DNA from: UBA1275 sp002323515
Lineage (GTDB): Bacteria > Bacteroidota > Rhodothermia > Balneolales > Balneolaceae
Direction of reading: 5' to 3'
Assembly (NCBI GenBank): GCA_964007875.1
Contig: CAXGAH010000004.1
Span: 89,952-153,951 of the forward strand
DNA length: 64,000 nucleotides
This document shows positions 26,387 to 35,324 of the stretch, one piece after another (within the stretch, counting starts at the first letter, position 1; every line of letters starts with the position of its first letter). The translations under genes and the position numbers were made by a program. The notes under the pieces are model-generated. The model made no database searches. It saw nothing but the letters and a program-made list of their open reading frames with translations, and was not told the DNA's origin.

Positions 26387-28252
26387 TTATACTTCCTCAG
26401 ATTGATCTTTTTTAAGAATAACGGTAACCTTTGAATTGCCATTCCTAGATTCATCAGAATCTTTACCATTTGACCGATTATTTGGTGTAGTACGGTCGTT
26501 AGATTTAGTTTTATTTTTTGACGTACTAGATCGACCATTCCCTCTAGGATTTTTGGTGCCACTTTTACGGTTACTACTGCCGTTACCCGATCGGTCTTTT
26601 TTAGTGTATTCCAATTGATCTGGGTCGGGTTTATTGACTTTTAGATCTTCTAATTCATGCTTTTCAAGCAATTCGTCTAGGGAAGCTCCTTGGAGCACAG
26701 CATCGGTAATGTCAATTTCTGAGCCTGCTAGGGTAACGTGAAATTCGTTTAACGATATTTTATCATTCCCTACTAAAGTAACACGAACATGATACTTCGT
26801 CATCCATTTCCAACGAGTACTAAAAACACCCTTAGTTAGATAGCTTTTTAGGTAGGGGTTTACATACAGATCTATAGCCCGGTAACTTGTGGAATGCTTG
26901 AATTTGCTAATCCAACTTTCGATATCCGTAAGTATGGTATCTTGTGTAATAACATTACCCGATCCACCACACATTGGGCAAGCATTCGATACGGAGTTAA
27001 TTACCGATGGCCTAATACGTTGTCTAGTAATTTGTACAAGACCAAAATCACTCATCCCAATAATATTTGTCTTAGCGGGGTCTTTTCTGAATTCCTTTTT
27101 TAATTCATCATAAATTTTCTTTCGATTTTTTTCGTCTTTTAAATCAATGAAATCAACGACAATGATTCCGCCGATATCCCGCAATCGGAGTTGTTTGGCA
27201 ATTTCTCGGGCAGCCTCTAAATTGGTCTTTAACGAATTGTCTTCCTGCTTTTGCTTAGCAGCATAGGGACCTGAATTCACATCAACCACATACATGGCTT
27301 CGGTTTGCTCAAAAATTAGGTAGCCCCCCATTTTCATTCGAACGCGTGGGTTAAAAATGGAATTCACATCCTCACTAATAAGCACATGGTCAAAGATATG
27401 CTCCTTACCCTTAAATAATTCAACATTAGGCATCATCTGGGGAGCAATTTGCTGCACATAACTTTTTATCTGCTTGAACATTTTTGGGTCGTCTACGAGA
27501 ACCCGGTCATAATTTTTGGCAAATAAATCTCGAATTAGACTCTCGGTCATGTCTAAATCGTTGTACAGTAAACTAGGTGGTTCTGCATCTTCAAGACGCT
27601 CGGCTAATGTTTCCCATTTATTTAGTACGGTACGTAAATCTTCTTCAATAGCCTCCTGTTCCTGGTCTTGGGCTACTGTTCGGACAATAACCCCAAATCC
27701 ATCGGGGACCATCCCATTTAAAATCCCTTTTAAGCGCCGACGTTCCTTGTAGTTGCTAATGCGCTTTGAAACAGCGATATAATCACCCATAGGTATGAGA
27801 ACAAGAAAACGACCGGCAATAGTTATATCGGTGGATACCCTTGGCCCCTTAGATCCGATCGGCTCTTTAACGATCTGAACAAGTAATTTTTGACCTGTTT
27901 TAAGTATCTTGCCTGCGAGTACTTGACGTTCTGAATTCGTCATTTCCTCTTTTTTGGAAAGGGTACTGTTCATGTGTTTAGGAATGGCTTTAGGGCCATT
28001 CAGCATGCTTATGTACTCGTCTAAATGATCTCCGGCATCTGAAAAATGCAAGAAAGCATCTTTCGGTGTACCCATGTCTATAAAGGCGGCACGAATGCCA
28101 CTCATTACCTTATGGACACGTGCTACATATATATTGCCTACGGTACGTTGATTTTCCTCTGATTCTATAAAGAGCTGCGCTAATTCTCCATTCTCTAGGA
28201 GCGCAATCCGGTTTTGATTGCCGGAAGAGTGTATTATAATTTGATTTTTCAT
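26387..28252 (-). CDS. rng: Ribonuclease E/G family endoribonuclease
   Basis: The 621-residue single-strand-specific RNA endonuclease acts in rRNA maturation and mRNA decay. An S1 domain occupies residues about 38-125 (GNIYVARVHKVMSGIRAAFI-DMG). The catalytic metal ligands are in YVVDVNSGPY and GGIIVVDFIDLKDEKNR, and the zinc-link Cys pair is in CPMCGGSGN. The catalytic part ends near residue 540. A low-complexity tail rich in Lys, Asn, Ser and Arg (residues about 555-610) resembles an RNA-binding or degradosome tail, though it is short. A 434-bp noncoding stretch upstream could be a long regulated leader. Confidence 0.94.
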   Translation of the reverse strand: MKNQIIIHSSGNQNRIALLENGELAQLFIESEENQRTVGNIYVARVHKVMSGIRAAFIDMGTPKDAFLHFSDAGDHLDEYISMLNGPKAIPKHMNSTLSKKEEMTNSERQVLAGKILKTGQKLLVQIVKEPIGSKGPRVSTDITIAGRFLVLIPMGDYIAVSKRISNYKERRRLKGILNGMVPDGFGVIVRTVAQDQEQEAIEEDLRTVLNKWETLAERLEDAEPPSLLYNDLDMTESLIRDLFAKNYDRVLVDDPKMFKQIKSYVQQIAPQMMPNVELFKGKEHIFDHVLISEDVNSIFNPRVRMKMGGYLIFEQTEAMYVVDVNSGPYAAKQKQEDNSLKTNLEAAREIAKQLRLRDIGGIIVVDFIDLKDEKNRKKIYDELKKEFRKDPAKTNIIGMSDFGLVQITRQRIRPSVINSVSNACPMCGGSGNVITQDTILTDIESWISKFKHSTSYRAIDLYVNPYLKSYLTKGVFSTRWKWMTKYHVRVTLVGNDKISLNEFHVTLAGSEIDITDAVLQGASLDELLEKHELEDLKVNKPDPDQLEYTKKDRSGNGSSNRKSGTKNPRGNGRSSTSKNKTKSNDRTTPNNRSNGKDSDESRNGNSKVTVILKKDQSEEV

Positions 28253-28686
28253 CGAAATTCAGTGTTAAACACCAGCGAGCTTGGTTAACCAAAGGTTGAA
28301 TTCTTCGCCATAGATCATCTTTATCAGTCGCTATTTGGTCTGCTGAATTCATCTTTCTAGATTTACAAGTCGTTGGTTGGGCAGATGCCCTTGTTAAATT
28401 TGTTTGGTTTGGACTATGCTCGAAATTGGGTGAGCTTAGTATTGAGGTTGCTGCTTTGAGAGCAGCGATAAGTAAATAAAGTAGGTTTATAACGCTTTTC
28501 TGTGCGTGAATCAACAGCATCATAAGTACCAAAGTACTCGTGTTGTAAGAACTGAACCGTACCATTTATAGTGAAATATTCGTGTTAACGATGTGAAGTG
28601 CGATGTTTCTGTTAAAATAGAAATGCATGTTCACAACTTGAATTGCTTCATGCATAATATACAGTCAATGTGGCACTAAAGTAAAT
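28253..28686. other. Intergenic gap between murA and rng without a recognised gene
   Basis: No convincing gene is present on either strand. A minus-strand open frame starting at 28565 runs into rng and has atypical, low-complexity composition. The gap probably contains the rng promoter and a long 5' leader. RNase E leaders are known in E. coli to mediate autoregulation, but I see no conserved element here. Confidence 0.4.
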
Positions 28687-29952
28687 TTATTCTTGGGCTC
28701 TACTTAGTTTGGCCCCAACTGCATTTAGTTTATCCTCTAAACTTTCGTACCCTCGGTCTAGATGGTATACACGTAAAATCTCAGAAGTATTTTTAGCCGT
28801 CATAGCTGCCAATACTAAACTAACACTTGCGCGTAAATCAGTACTCATCACAGAGGCACCTTCCAACACCTTGGGTCCTTGTATAAGTACGGTATTCTTC
28901 GTCAACTTCATCTGGGCTCCAAGGCGACTGAGTTCTGGCACATAACTAAAACGATCAAAGTAGACCGTATCGGTGACCGTAGAATCTCCATGAGCCTGTG
29001 TAAGCATAGTCGCCCATTGTGCTTGGAGGTCAGTAGGAAAGCCTGGGTAAATATCGGTGGTTATACTCATGGGTTTAAGGATTTCAGGCGCTTGAACCGA
29101 AATAACTTCACCCTCCACATCGACCTTGGTTCCTGTTTGGCGAAGCAAATTAGGGAAATCACCTAAGTGTTCGGCATTGCAGCCAATCAAACGAAGCGAA
29201 GACCCTGGGAGCATAGCCGCAGCAATCATAAAGGTTCCCACTTCAATTCTATCAGGGTCATTTCGGAAAGTGCCTCCAGAGAGTGTCCGTACTTGCTTAA
29301 TGGTCAAGGTATCGCTGCCTACGCCACTAATGTTAGCCCCCATTGAGTTTAATACCTTACATAATTGAACTACGTCCGGTTCCTTTGCCGCATTTTCAAT
29401 GGTAAAAGACTCGGCTCGAAGAACCGCAGCAAGAAGTAAGTTAATGGTTGCTCCAACACTACTTGGTTCTAGTCTATACCGACCACCGGGAACGCTTGTT
29501 CCAGCTTTGGCAATTACATACCCTTTGTCCAAGTTAATTGAAATACCCATCGCCTCCAAGCCTTTCAAGTGCAAGTCCACCGGACGTGGACCCCAAGCAC
29601 AACCACCAGGCATGGATACTTTGGCATAGCCATGTTTGCCAACCAGAGTTCCGAGCATGTAAAATGAGGCTCTCATTTTTCTAACCAAATCATAAGGTGC
29701 CTCTAGATAATTAACATTAGAAGGGTCGATGATAACTCGGTTCTCGGCATCCTGAAACTGTACCTGTGCACCAACCACACGTAATACATTGTTGAAAGTA
29801 TAAATGTCCTGTAGCCGAGGAACATTTTCTAAGATGACGGGTTCATCAGCTAGTAAAGCCGCAGCTATAAGAGGTAATACAGCATTTTTAGAACCACTAA
29901 TGGCAATGTCTCCATTCAATGGGGTAGGCCCCTTTACAATAAATTTGTCCAA
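28687..29952 (-). CDS. murA: UDP-N-acetylglucosamine 1-carboxyvinyltransferase
   Basis: The 421-residue cytoplasmic enzyme transfers enolpyruvate from PEP to UDP-GlcNAc, the first committed step of peptidoglycan synthesis. Lys22 is in SGSKNAVLPLIAAALL. The PEP-binding, fosfomycin-sensitive Cys is present in MPGGCAWGPRPVDLHL. GYESLEDKLNAVGAKL at the C-terminus is typical. It starts 1 bp after the stop of the biotinyl carrier gene and so is probably in one operon with it and the two small genes upstream. Confidence 0.96.
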   Translation of the reverse strand: MDKFIVKGPTPLNGDIAISGSKNAVLPLIAAALLADEPVILENVPRLQDIYTFNNVLRVVGAQVQFQDAENRVIIDPSNVNYLEAPYDLVRKMRASFYMLGTLVGKHGYAKVSMPGGCAWGPRPVDLHLKGLEAMGISINLDKGYVIAKAGTSVPGGRYRLEPSSVGATINLLLAAVLRAESFTIENAAKEPDVVQLCKVLNSMGANISGVGSDTLTIKQVRTLSGGTFRNDPDRIEVGTFMIAAAMLPGSSLRLIGCNAEHLGDFPNLLRQTGTKVDVEGEVISVQAPEILKPMSITTDIYPGFPTDLQAQWATMLTQAHGDSTVTDTVYFDRFSYVPELSRLGAQMKLTKNTVLIQGPKVLEGASVMSTDLRASVSLVLAAMTAKNTSEILRVYHLDRGYESLEDKLNAVGAKLSRAQE

Positions 29953-29953
29953 A

Positions 29954-30451
29954 TTATTCTAACTCCACTAATAAGGTTTGTTTTTCTATGGTCTGCCCCA
30001 ATTCGACTTGAATAGTTTTTATCCGCCCTTGAATGGGTGCTTTAATTTCATTTTCCATTTTCATGGCTTCGAGCACTAATAAGGTGTCACCCTTTTGGAC
30101 CTGATCTCCCTGTCGAACATCTATGGATAGTACTTTACCTGGCATAGGAGCCTTAATATTCCCAACAGATTGCTCTAGCTCTGCCTTCATCCCAAGTGTT
30201 TCAAGTAATAAAGCTTGTTCGTTTTTTACCTGAAGTTCTACGGGTTGTCCATCGATGTCAAATCGAATTTGGGTTCCCTCTATTTTTACATTAGCAAGAA
30301 TCCATTGCCGTGTTCCAACGCGGAAATAAAAACGCCCGTTATTTTCGGTAAACTCGTATTCACAATATTCCCCATTTACTTGAGCCATCCCTTCAGAAGG
30401 GCCGATTTCAAGGTTTATATGCTCATTATTGTAGCTGATTTGCTGTTTCAC
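29954..30451 (-). CDS. Biotinyl carrier domain protein
   Basis: The 165-residue protein has a C-terminal biotinyl/lipoyl domain (residues about 95-165) with the biotinylation motif EAMKMENE, the target Lys being residue 131. GNIKAPMPGKVLSIDV is typical of the carrier subunit of decarboxylases and acyl-CoA carboxylases. The N-terminal 90 residues form a beta-rich cap like that of PccA/oxaloacetate decarboxylase alpha-type BCCPs. It carries CO2 between carboxylase and carboxyltransferase subunits, which are not in this window, so the host complex (propionyl-CoA, acetyl-CoA or pyruvate type) cannot be named. Confidence 0.88.
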   Translation of the reverse strand: MKQQISYNNEHINLEIGPSEGMAQVNGEYCEYEFTENNGRFYFRVGTRQWILANVKIEGTQIRFDIDGQPVELQVKNEQALLLETLGMKAELEQSVGNIKAPMPGKVLSIDVRQGDQVQKGDTLLVLEAMKMENEIKAPIQGRIKTIQVELGQTIEKQTLLVELE

Positions 30452-30459
30452 GTGGGAAT

Positions 30460-30720
30460 TTATTTGCGAATATGTTTTAGACCCGTCGCCGTAGCCCTGA
30501 AGGTATACCCTTCAATATGGTCTGAATCATAAGAAGTTGCGCGATTAATTTCCACTGACCCACTTTGCCAAACTTCGATTAAACGAAAGTTGATGAGTGT
30601 AATTAAATCATCTCTGAGCGCACCTGGTGGGAGTCCTGTTTCTTCCAACAGCACATCGTAGGGTTCGGGGAAAATAAGTCGAGAAAGTACCTCGATTTCA
30701 GAGGTATATAATTTTCTCAT
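30460..30720 (-). CDS. Small protein of unknown function, possible winged-helix fold
   Basis: The 86-residue soluble protein is mostly helical at the N-terminus (YTSEIEVLSRLIFPEPYDVL, TGLPPGALRDDLITLINFRL). It ends in a beta-like stretch and a short helix (YTFRATATGLKHIRK). The layout helix-helix-LxxLxxxxLI-strand-TxxG resembles winged-helix modules that recognise DNA or proteins, but I do not recognise the family. It sits between a lipoprotein gene and the biotinyl carrier gene with gaps of 17 and 8 bp, so it is co-transcribed with them. Confidence 0.7.
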   Translation of the reverse strand: MRKLYTSEIEVLSRLIFPEPYDVLLEETGLPPGALRDDLITLINFRLIEVWQSGSVEINRATSYDSDHIEGYTFRATATGLKHIRK

Positions 30721-30737
30721 TCTATATTGAAAAAAGG

Positions 30738-31241
30738 TTATCGAATAAAAATGTCGCCATAGGTAATCAGTCGCTGGTTTCCGTCGTATAGAAGTAGTCG
30801 ATGCAGACCACGAGCTAATTCTGCACTAGATCCAAAATTCCGTGAATCAATCACAAAGGTAACCAACTCAAACTCCGAACCTACGGTTTCTTGTTGAAGG
30901 GGAATCCATCGGTTATTAAAATTTAAATATCCCAATTCTACGTAGGACTGAACGGGAGCGCCATTAAGAGTCATTTCTAAGTAGGCCGTCCCGCCGTAGT
31001 TTATTGGATTCGGAAAAAGGGGAAGTACTCGGATTAACCCTTCGTAATAGGGTGATACTCTCCAATCTTGTTTATCCTGAGAGAGTACATTTTGTTGTAA
31101 ATCCGTTTCAGTGTAGCCCTCGGCTGGACCATAGGCTTCTGCCTCAAACTGTTGCTGAGCACTGTCCTGTTGGCAGCTAATAAGCATCAGCCCAAGCATT
31201 TGAAAAAAAATAGGAATTAATAAACGGTTAATGCTTTTCAT
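30738..31241 (-). CDS. Lipoprotein of unknown function
   Basis: The 167-residue protein has a type II signal peptide with lipobox LISC (Cys at residue 23, followed by QQDSAQQQ), so it is probably lipid-anchored in the envelope. The mature part contains YYEGLIRVLPLFPNPINYGG and YVELGYLNFNNRWIPLQQ and appears beta-rich, like a single Ig-like or PEGA-like domain. I do not recognise the family. It is the first gene of the run lipoprotein - 86-residue protein - biotinyl carrier - murA. Confidence 0.75.
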   Translation of the reverse strand: MKSINRLLIPIFFQMLGLMLISCQQDSAQQQFEAEAYGPAEGYTETDLQQNVLSQDKQDWRVSPYYEGLIRVLPLFPNPINYGGTAYLEMTLNGAPVQSYVELGYLNFNNRWIPLQQETVGSEFELVTFVIDSRNFGSSAELARGLHRLLLYDGNQRLITYGDIFIR

Positions 31242-31324
31242 TGGTTTGTTAATATTAGGTGTGGGTTTTAGACGAATTCGACCCGTATTTTACGTAAGAA
31301 GCAATTAATTTAATCACATTCATC

Positions 31325-31684
31325 ATGCTATATATTATCGGCATTCCCAACTGCAATAAAATTAAAGATACACGTTCTTGGCTAGAGGAAAAAGGTATTA
31401 CCTATGAATTTGTCCATGTTAAAAAAGAACCTTTATCTAAAGATGAAATCTCTGATTTGGCCCATAAGGTTGGCGTCGATGTGCTCGTAAATACCCGCGG
31501 TACTACCTATAGAAAGTTAGAAATCAAAGATAAAAATCTAAGCAATGAGGAATTGCTCGAGCTGGTTCATGAGCACCAAAGTATGCTCAAACGCCCAATA
31601 TTAGTACTAGAGGAGTCAGTTTTGGTGGGTTTTGATGAGGTAGCATTTGAACAATTTGCAAAACAACATGAATTACTGGACTAA
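31325..31684 (+). CDS. ArsC/Spx/YffB family thioredoxin-fold protein
   Basis: The 119-residue protein begins MLYIIGIPNCNKIKDTRSWL, where the Cys (residue 10) followed by N-K-I-K-D-T matches the YffB/Spx branch of the ArsC family rather than true arsenate reductases. RGTTYRKLEIKD and RPILVLEESVLVGFDE are also family-typical. Members are small redox or regulatory proteins, and no resolving-Cys partner (CxxC) is present. Its 3' end nearly abuts or overlaps the DUF3108 gene, suggesting an operon. Confidence 0.85.
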   Translation: MLYIIGIPNCNKIKDTRSWLEEKGITYEFVHVKKEPLSKDEISDLAHKVGVDVLVNTRGTTYRKLEIKDKNLSNEELLELVHEHQSMLKRPILVLEESVLVGFDEVAFEQFAKQHELLD

Positions 31685-31706
31685 AAAAGCATCTTTTTTC
31701 GGGTTG

Positions 31707-32621
31707 ATGGATATGAGGCAGGCTGTATTTCGTTTGTCTGTGATGGCGGTTTTGTCTTTGTTGTGTATGACGCAAGCAGTAGCTTCCGTGTCTTATTTTG
31801 AGCAGCAAATTCATAAATCTGATCTCGAAACACAGGAACTAGAAACGTATAAACCCGAGCTTGAGGGAATATTAGCCAAGGTACAACCCACTGTGCCAGA
31901 TATTTTGAGTGCTGGAGAGTGGTTTAGGTATGAGGTAAGCTATGGATTTTTTACCCTAGGATGGGTAGAGGTGAGTATTTTATCTGATACGGTGTATAAT
32001 GGGCGGGTGCATCATCACTTACTAACACGGATGATATCGAACGACCGGCTCCCTTTGATTGGCTATGAACGGGATGAGTTTCATACCCTTTTTTATGTCA
32101 ATGAAGAAGGCTTGCCAGTGAGCAGTCTTTTTTGGAAGGATAATGTGGACGAAGAGGAATTGGATGAAATTGTGTACCGTTTTGATAGAGAGACTGAGCA
32201 GGTGTTCTATAAAGAGGAAGATGAAACCACAGGAGAGCTTTCCTTGGTGGAGCCAGCTACGGCTGGACACATTGTGTTTGTTTATTCGCGTTTGTTTGCC
32301 GGTGGTGGGGCGAATACGGAACTGCCAGTATATGTAAGCAAAAAGCTCGGATATCTTGATTTTGATCACAGCTCAGCCACCGAAATGCGAGCGTATGAGG
32401 CATTTGAGGAACCGATAGTAACCTATAAAACCAATGGGCGTACTGTCGATATAGTTGGGCCATTTGGATTTAGTGGTCGCTTTGCAGCTTTTTTTGCACA
32501 GGATGATCTAAGGATTCCATTAGAAGCGAGGGTTAAAATGTTCTTAGGCAGTGCTGTTGTAAAACTGATTGAATATCGAAAAGGAAATTCAGGCCAAACT
32601 ATTCGGCAGGGAATGGAGTGA
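31707..32621 (+). CDS. Exported DUF3108-like protein
   Basis: A protein of about 304 residues with an N-terminal signal peptide (MDMRQAVFRLSVMAVLSLLC ending TQAVAS). Mature segments such as LSAGEWFRYEVSYGFFTLGW, RMISNDRLPLIG and DEFHTLFYVNEEGLPVSSLF are typical of DUF3108 periplasmic proteins of unknown function. I chose ATG 31707 because it gives a normal signal peptide. ATG 31668 or TTG 31647 would overlap the upstream gene. The stop overlaps a possible GTG start of dut (GTGA at 32618). Confidence 0.75.
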   Translation: MDMRQAVFRLSVMAVLSLLCMTQAVASVSYFEQQIHKSDLETQELETYKPELEGILAKVQPTVPDILSAGEWFRYEVSYGFFTLGWVEVSILSDTVYNGRVHHHLLTRMISNDRLPLIGYERDEFHTLFYVNEEGLPVSSLFWKDNVDEEELDEIVYRFDRETEQVFYKEEDETTGELSLVEPATAGHIVFVYSRLFAGGGANTELPVYVSKKLGYLDFDHSSATEMRAYEAFEEPIVTYKTNGRTVDIVGPFGFSGRFAAFFAQDDLRIPLEARVKMFLGSAVVKLIEYRKGNSGQTIRQGME

Positions 32622-32689
32622 TAAATTTGAAGGACCTAAAACCACTGATAGAACCAAACGCGATGGACAAACTACAGACGGAAACAAAT

Positions 32690-33145
32690 ATGATGGAAAA
32701 ACCGATAATTAAGTGTATTCAATTGCCCCATGCGAAGGACCTTCCGTTACCCTCGTACCAGACTCAGGGAGCTGCTGGTATGGATGTTCGGGTAGCCTTA
32801 ATGAAGGAAATCACGTTAGAGCCAGGAGAGCGTGCCTTAGTGCCTACCGGCTTAATAATGGCCATTCCGAAGGGTTACGAAGTTCAGATTCGGCCTCGAA
32901 GTGGTCTAGCAATTAAGCATGGAATAACCATGGTAAATAGTCCAGGAACTATTGATTCCGATTTCCGAGGAGAAATTCATCTCATTGTTATAAATCACGG
33001 ACAGCAAGCATTTACGGTCAAAAATGGAGACCGAATGGCTCAGATGGTGGTGCAAAGAATACATCAGGCAGAGATTGTTCAGACTAGTGAGGTAGACCAA
33101 ACTCAGCGAGGCCATGGCGGCTTTGGATCAACCGGGGTAGAATAA
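32690..33145 (+). CDS. dut: dUTP diphosphatase
   Basis: The trimeric enzyme cleaves dUTP to dUMP, protecting DNA from uracil. All five motifs are seen in order: GAAGMDVRVA, RPRSGLAIKHGI, NSPGTIDSDFRGEI, RMAQMVVQRI and RGHGGFGSTG (P-loop-like C-terminal arm). ATG 32690 (or 32693) gives about 151 residues, the normal length. GTG 32618 overlaps the previous stop and would add 24 residues with no family match. It lies 3 bp before the MFS gene. Confidence 0.95.
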   Translation: MMEKPIIKCIQLPHAKDLPLPSYQTQGAAGMDVRVALMKEITLEPGERALVPTGLIMAIPKGYEVQIRPRSGLAIKHGITMVNSPGTIDSDFRGEIHLIVINHGQQAFTVKNGDRMAQMVVQRIHQAEIVQTSEVDQTQRGHGGFGSTGVE

Positions 33146-33148
33146 ATT

Positions 33149-34465
33149 ATGGTGGATGCTAGAACGCCCAAAAACTCTTTTAGGCAGGCGTTTACTCCCT
33201 TTGCCGAGCTCATAAAAGAGTACCCTTTCTACCGTAGATTATGGATTGCGCAGGCAATATCTAATTTTGGGGATTGGTTTGGTCTTTTGGCGTTGTATGC
33301 TTTGGTGCAAAGATACTCCGATTCGGAGTTCTTGTTAGGCTTAGTGATCATAGTTAAGATGCTGAGTTTAGCATTTTTCTCACCCATTGCTGGTTATCTG
33401 ACGGATCGCTTTAATCGCCGCATACTCATGATTATATGTGATGGAGGTCGGGCCTTAAGTTTACTCCTCATGCTACTCGTTCAACAGGAAAGCCTTCTAT
33501 GGTTAGCCTATGCGCTGACGGGGTTTCAGATGATGCTTTCAGCTATTTTTGAACCCGCTAAAACAGCCTCTATTCCTAATGTGGTCCCACCTGAGCGTTT
33601 AGTTGATGCCAATATTATATCGACGGCTACATGGAGTATAATTTTCACCACAGGAATGGCGATAGGTGGTTTTGCTACTGAATGGATTGGTGTGGAGGGT
33701 GTCTTCATTCTAGATGCCTTCACCTATTTAGTTTCGGCATGGTTTATTTATCGGGCGGTCATTCCACAAGAGGAGCGGCGCCCTAACTATGAGGAAGGAC
33801 AGAAAAAGTTATCATTCTGGGAAGATATTCGTCAAAATATTGGTGCTGACATTGTATTAGGCGTTCGTTATCTACTCGACAACCATCAAATTCTGCGACC
33901 AGCGGTAGCTAAAGGAACTTCTACCATATTTTTAGGTGGCTTGGTGTACATGTTGGTATTGGTGAGTGATAGCATTTTGCAAATGGGGAGCATTGGTCTG
34001 GGATTGTTGTACGCAGCCCGGGGAATTGGGACTGGTATTGGTCCTGTTATAGCTCGGCAATATTTCACCGATGAACGGCAATGGGTAGTGGTTATGGGGG
34101 CTAGTATTGCATTGTCAGGTGCGTTGTACTTGGTGGTAGGATTGACCCATGTCTGGTGGATGATGTTTGTCTTTGTTTTGTTGGCTCATGCCGCATCAGG
34201 AGCAAATTGGGTCACTTCTACGGTACTCCTGCAAAAAAGATCAGAAGATAACTTTCGAGGCCGAGTGTTTAGTACCGAGTGGTTGCTGTTTACCCTGGGT
34301 AATTCGCTATCGGTCATTGTGGCATCGGTGCTGCTGGAGTGGCAAATTGTAGCGCTTCAAACCTTGATTAGCTCATATGCGGTAGGCTTGATGGTATCAG
34401 GATTGTTGTGGCTGGCAACAGTAGCCAATTGGGAGCGTAATTGGGTACAAAAAGGACTGATCTAA
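33149..34465 (+). CDS. MFS exporter (EntS-like, MFS_3 type)
   Basis: The 438-residue protein has about 12 membrane helices. The N-terminal part FYRRLWIAQAISNFGDWFGL is characteristic of MFS_3/EntS-type exporters. The loop motif GYLTDRFNRRILMI is the standard MFS motif A, and QMMLSAIFEPAKTASIPNVV with RLVDANIISTATWS is typical of the subfamily. It is likely to expel a drug, siderophore or other small molecule, but the substrate is unknown. It lies just after dut; 184 noncoding bases follow before ccmC. Confidence 0.88.
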   Translation: MVDARTPKNSFRQAFTPFAELIKEYPFYRRLWIAQAISNFGDWFGLLALYALVQRYSDSEFLLGLVIIVKMLSLAFFSPIAGYLTDRFNRRILMIICDGGRALSLLLMLLVQQESLLWLAYALTGFQMMLSAIFEPAKTASIPNVVPPERLVDANIISTATWSIIFTTGMAIGGFATEWIGVEGVFILDAFTYLVSAWFIYRAVIPQEERRPNYEEGQKKLSFWEDIRQNIGADIVLGVRYLLDNHQILRPAVAKGTSTIFLGGLVYMLVLVSDSILQMGSIGLGLLYAARGIGTGIGPVIARQYFTDERQWVVVMGASIALSGALYLVVGLTHVWWMMFVFVLLAHAASGANWVTSTVLLQKRSEDNFRGRVFSTEWLLFTLGNSLSVIVASVLLEWQIVALQTLISSYAVGLMVSGLLWLATVANWERNWVQKGLI

Positions 34466-34613
34466 TTCAATAATAATGAGTGAGACAGCTCTTAAAGAAT
34501 GGGAGCGAGAATACGAATTGCAGTTTTCAATTCTATTTAAATTCTAATTGATGATTATTCGACAAGAACTCTAAAATATGTCCAATTTAAGAGCAGAATA
34601 AGGTCTGATTTAG

Positions 34614-34621
34614 TATATTTG
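34614..34621 (+). promoter_or_regulatory. Candidate -7 box of the ccm operon promoter
   Basis: TATATTTG exactly fits the Bacteroidota TAnnTTTG -7 consensus and lies 28 bp before the ccmC GTG start. No clear TTTG -33 box is seen at the usual distance. The same octamer precedes the tRNA-Asn gene. Confidence 0.4.
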
Positions 34622-34649
34622 TATCTAATTTAAACTCAAAGATGCTTCT

Positions 34650-35321
34650 GTGAAATTCTGGAAATGTCTAATTATTATTTGGATGAGTCTGGTTATTGCG
34701 GGTGGGTTCCTGATAAATATCCCATTTATACCCATCTTAGAGCAGACCGCCCGTAACTTATTTTTCCATGTGCCTATGTGGATGGCTATGTATGCCATGT
34801 TTGTCATAAGCGTGTTTCATAGTTTAACTTACCTGCGAAAAGCAGATTGGTTAGCAGATATTAAAGCAGAGGCAGCGGCTAAAACAGGAATTGTTTTTGG
34901 GGTTTGTGGACTTTTGACTGGTTCATTATGGGCTCGGTTCACTTGGGGAACATGGTGGAATTTTGCTGAGCCTAAAATGAATTTGGCTGCACTAGCCTTG
35001 ATGATTTATGTTGCCTACTTCATGTTGAGATCTGCATTTGACGAACCCAAGAAAAGGGCGCGAATATCTGCAGTTTATAATATCTTTGCAGTAAGTACTA
35101 TTCCATTTTTGCTGTACGTAGTTCCACGTCAATTGACTAGCCTGCATCCAGGAGCAGATGGGAATCCAGCCTTTTCTGAAATTACTGCTGACGAACTTAG
35201 GTTTATTTTATACCCAGCCATGATAGGTTTCATCGCGTTATCGTATTGGGTATACGACATAACTTACCGAGTATATCGAGTCAGATATATTTCAGAACAA
35301 CCACTTAAAAATCCAATATAA
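34650..35321 (+). CDS. ccmC: Cytochrome c biogenesis protein CcmC (haem handling)
   Basis: The 223-residue inner-membrane protein has six helices and passes haem to CcmE. Family features are FFHVPMWMAMYAMF (a haem-ligand-type His) and WGTWWNFAEPKMNLAALAL, the counterpart of the WWD domain. Here the usual WDxRLT part is changed to FAEPKMN. A second conserved His lies in TSLHPGADGNP. Translation starts at GTG 34650. It leads the cluster ccmC - ccmD-like - ccmE - ccmF. The ccmA and ccmB genes are not next to it. Confidence 0.88.
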   Translation: MKFWKCLIIIWMSLVIAGGFLINIPFIPILEQTARNLFFHVPMWMAMYAMFVISVFHSLTYLRKADWLADIKAEAAAKTGIVFGVCGLLTGSLWARFTWGTWWNFAEPKMNLAALALMIYVAYFMLRSAFDEPKKRARISAVYNIFAVSTIPFLLYVVPRQLTSLHPGADGNPAFSEITADELRFILYPAMIGFIALSYWVYDITYRVYRVRYISEQPLKNPI

Positions 35322-35324
35322 ACT

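Noticed and set aside
28420..28560. Minus-strand frame of about 45 codons starting HEYF and reading VQFLQHEYFGTYDAVD
   Set aside because: It has no ATG, GTG or TTG start after the preceding stop and no known family, so it could not be supported as a gene.
28110..28565. Minus-strand open frame of 151 codons overlapping the start of rng
   Set aside because: It overlaps rng by over 140 bp in another frame, has no recognisable motif and atypical composition.
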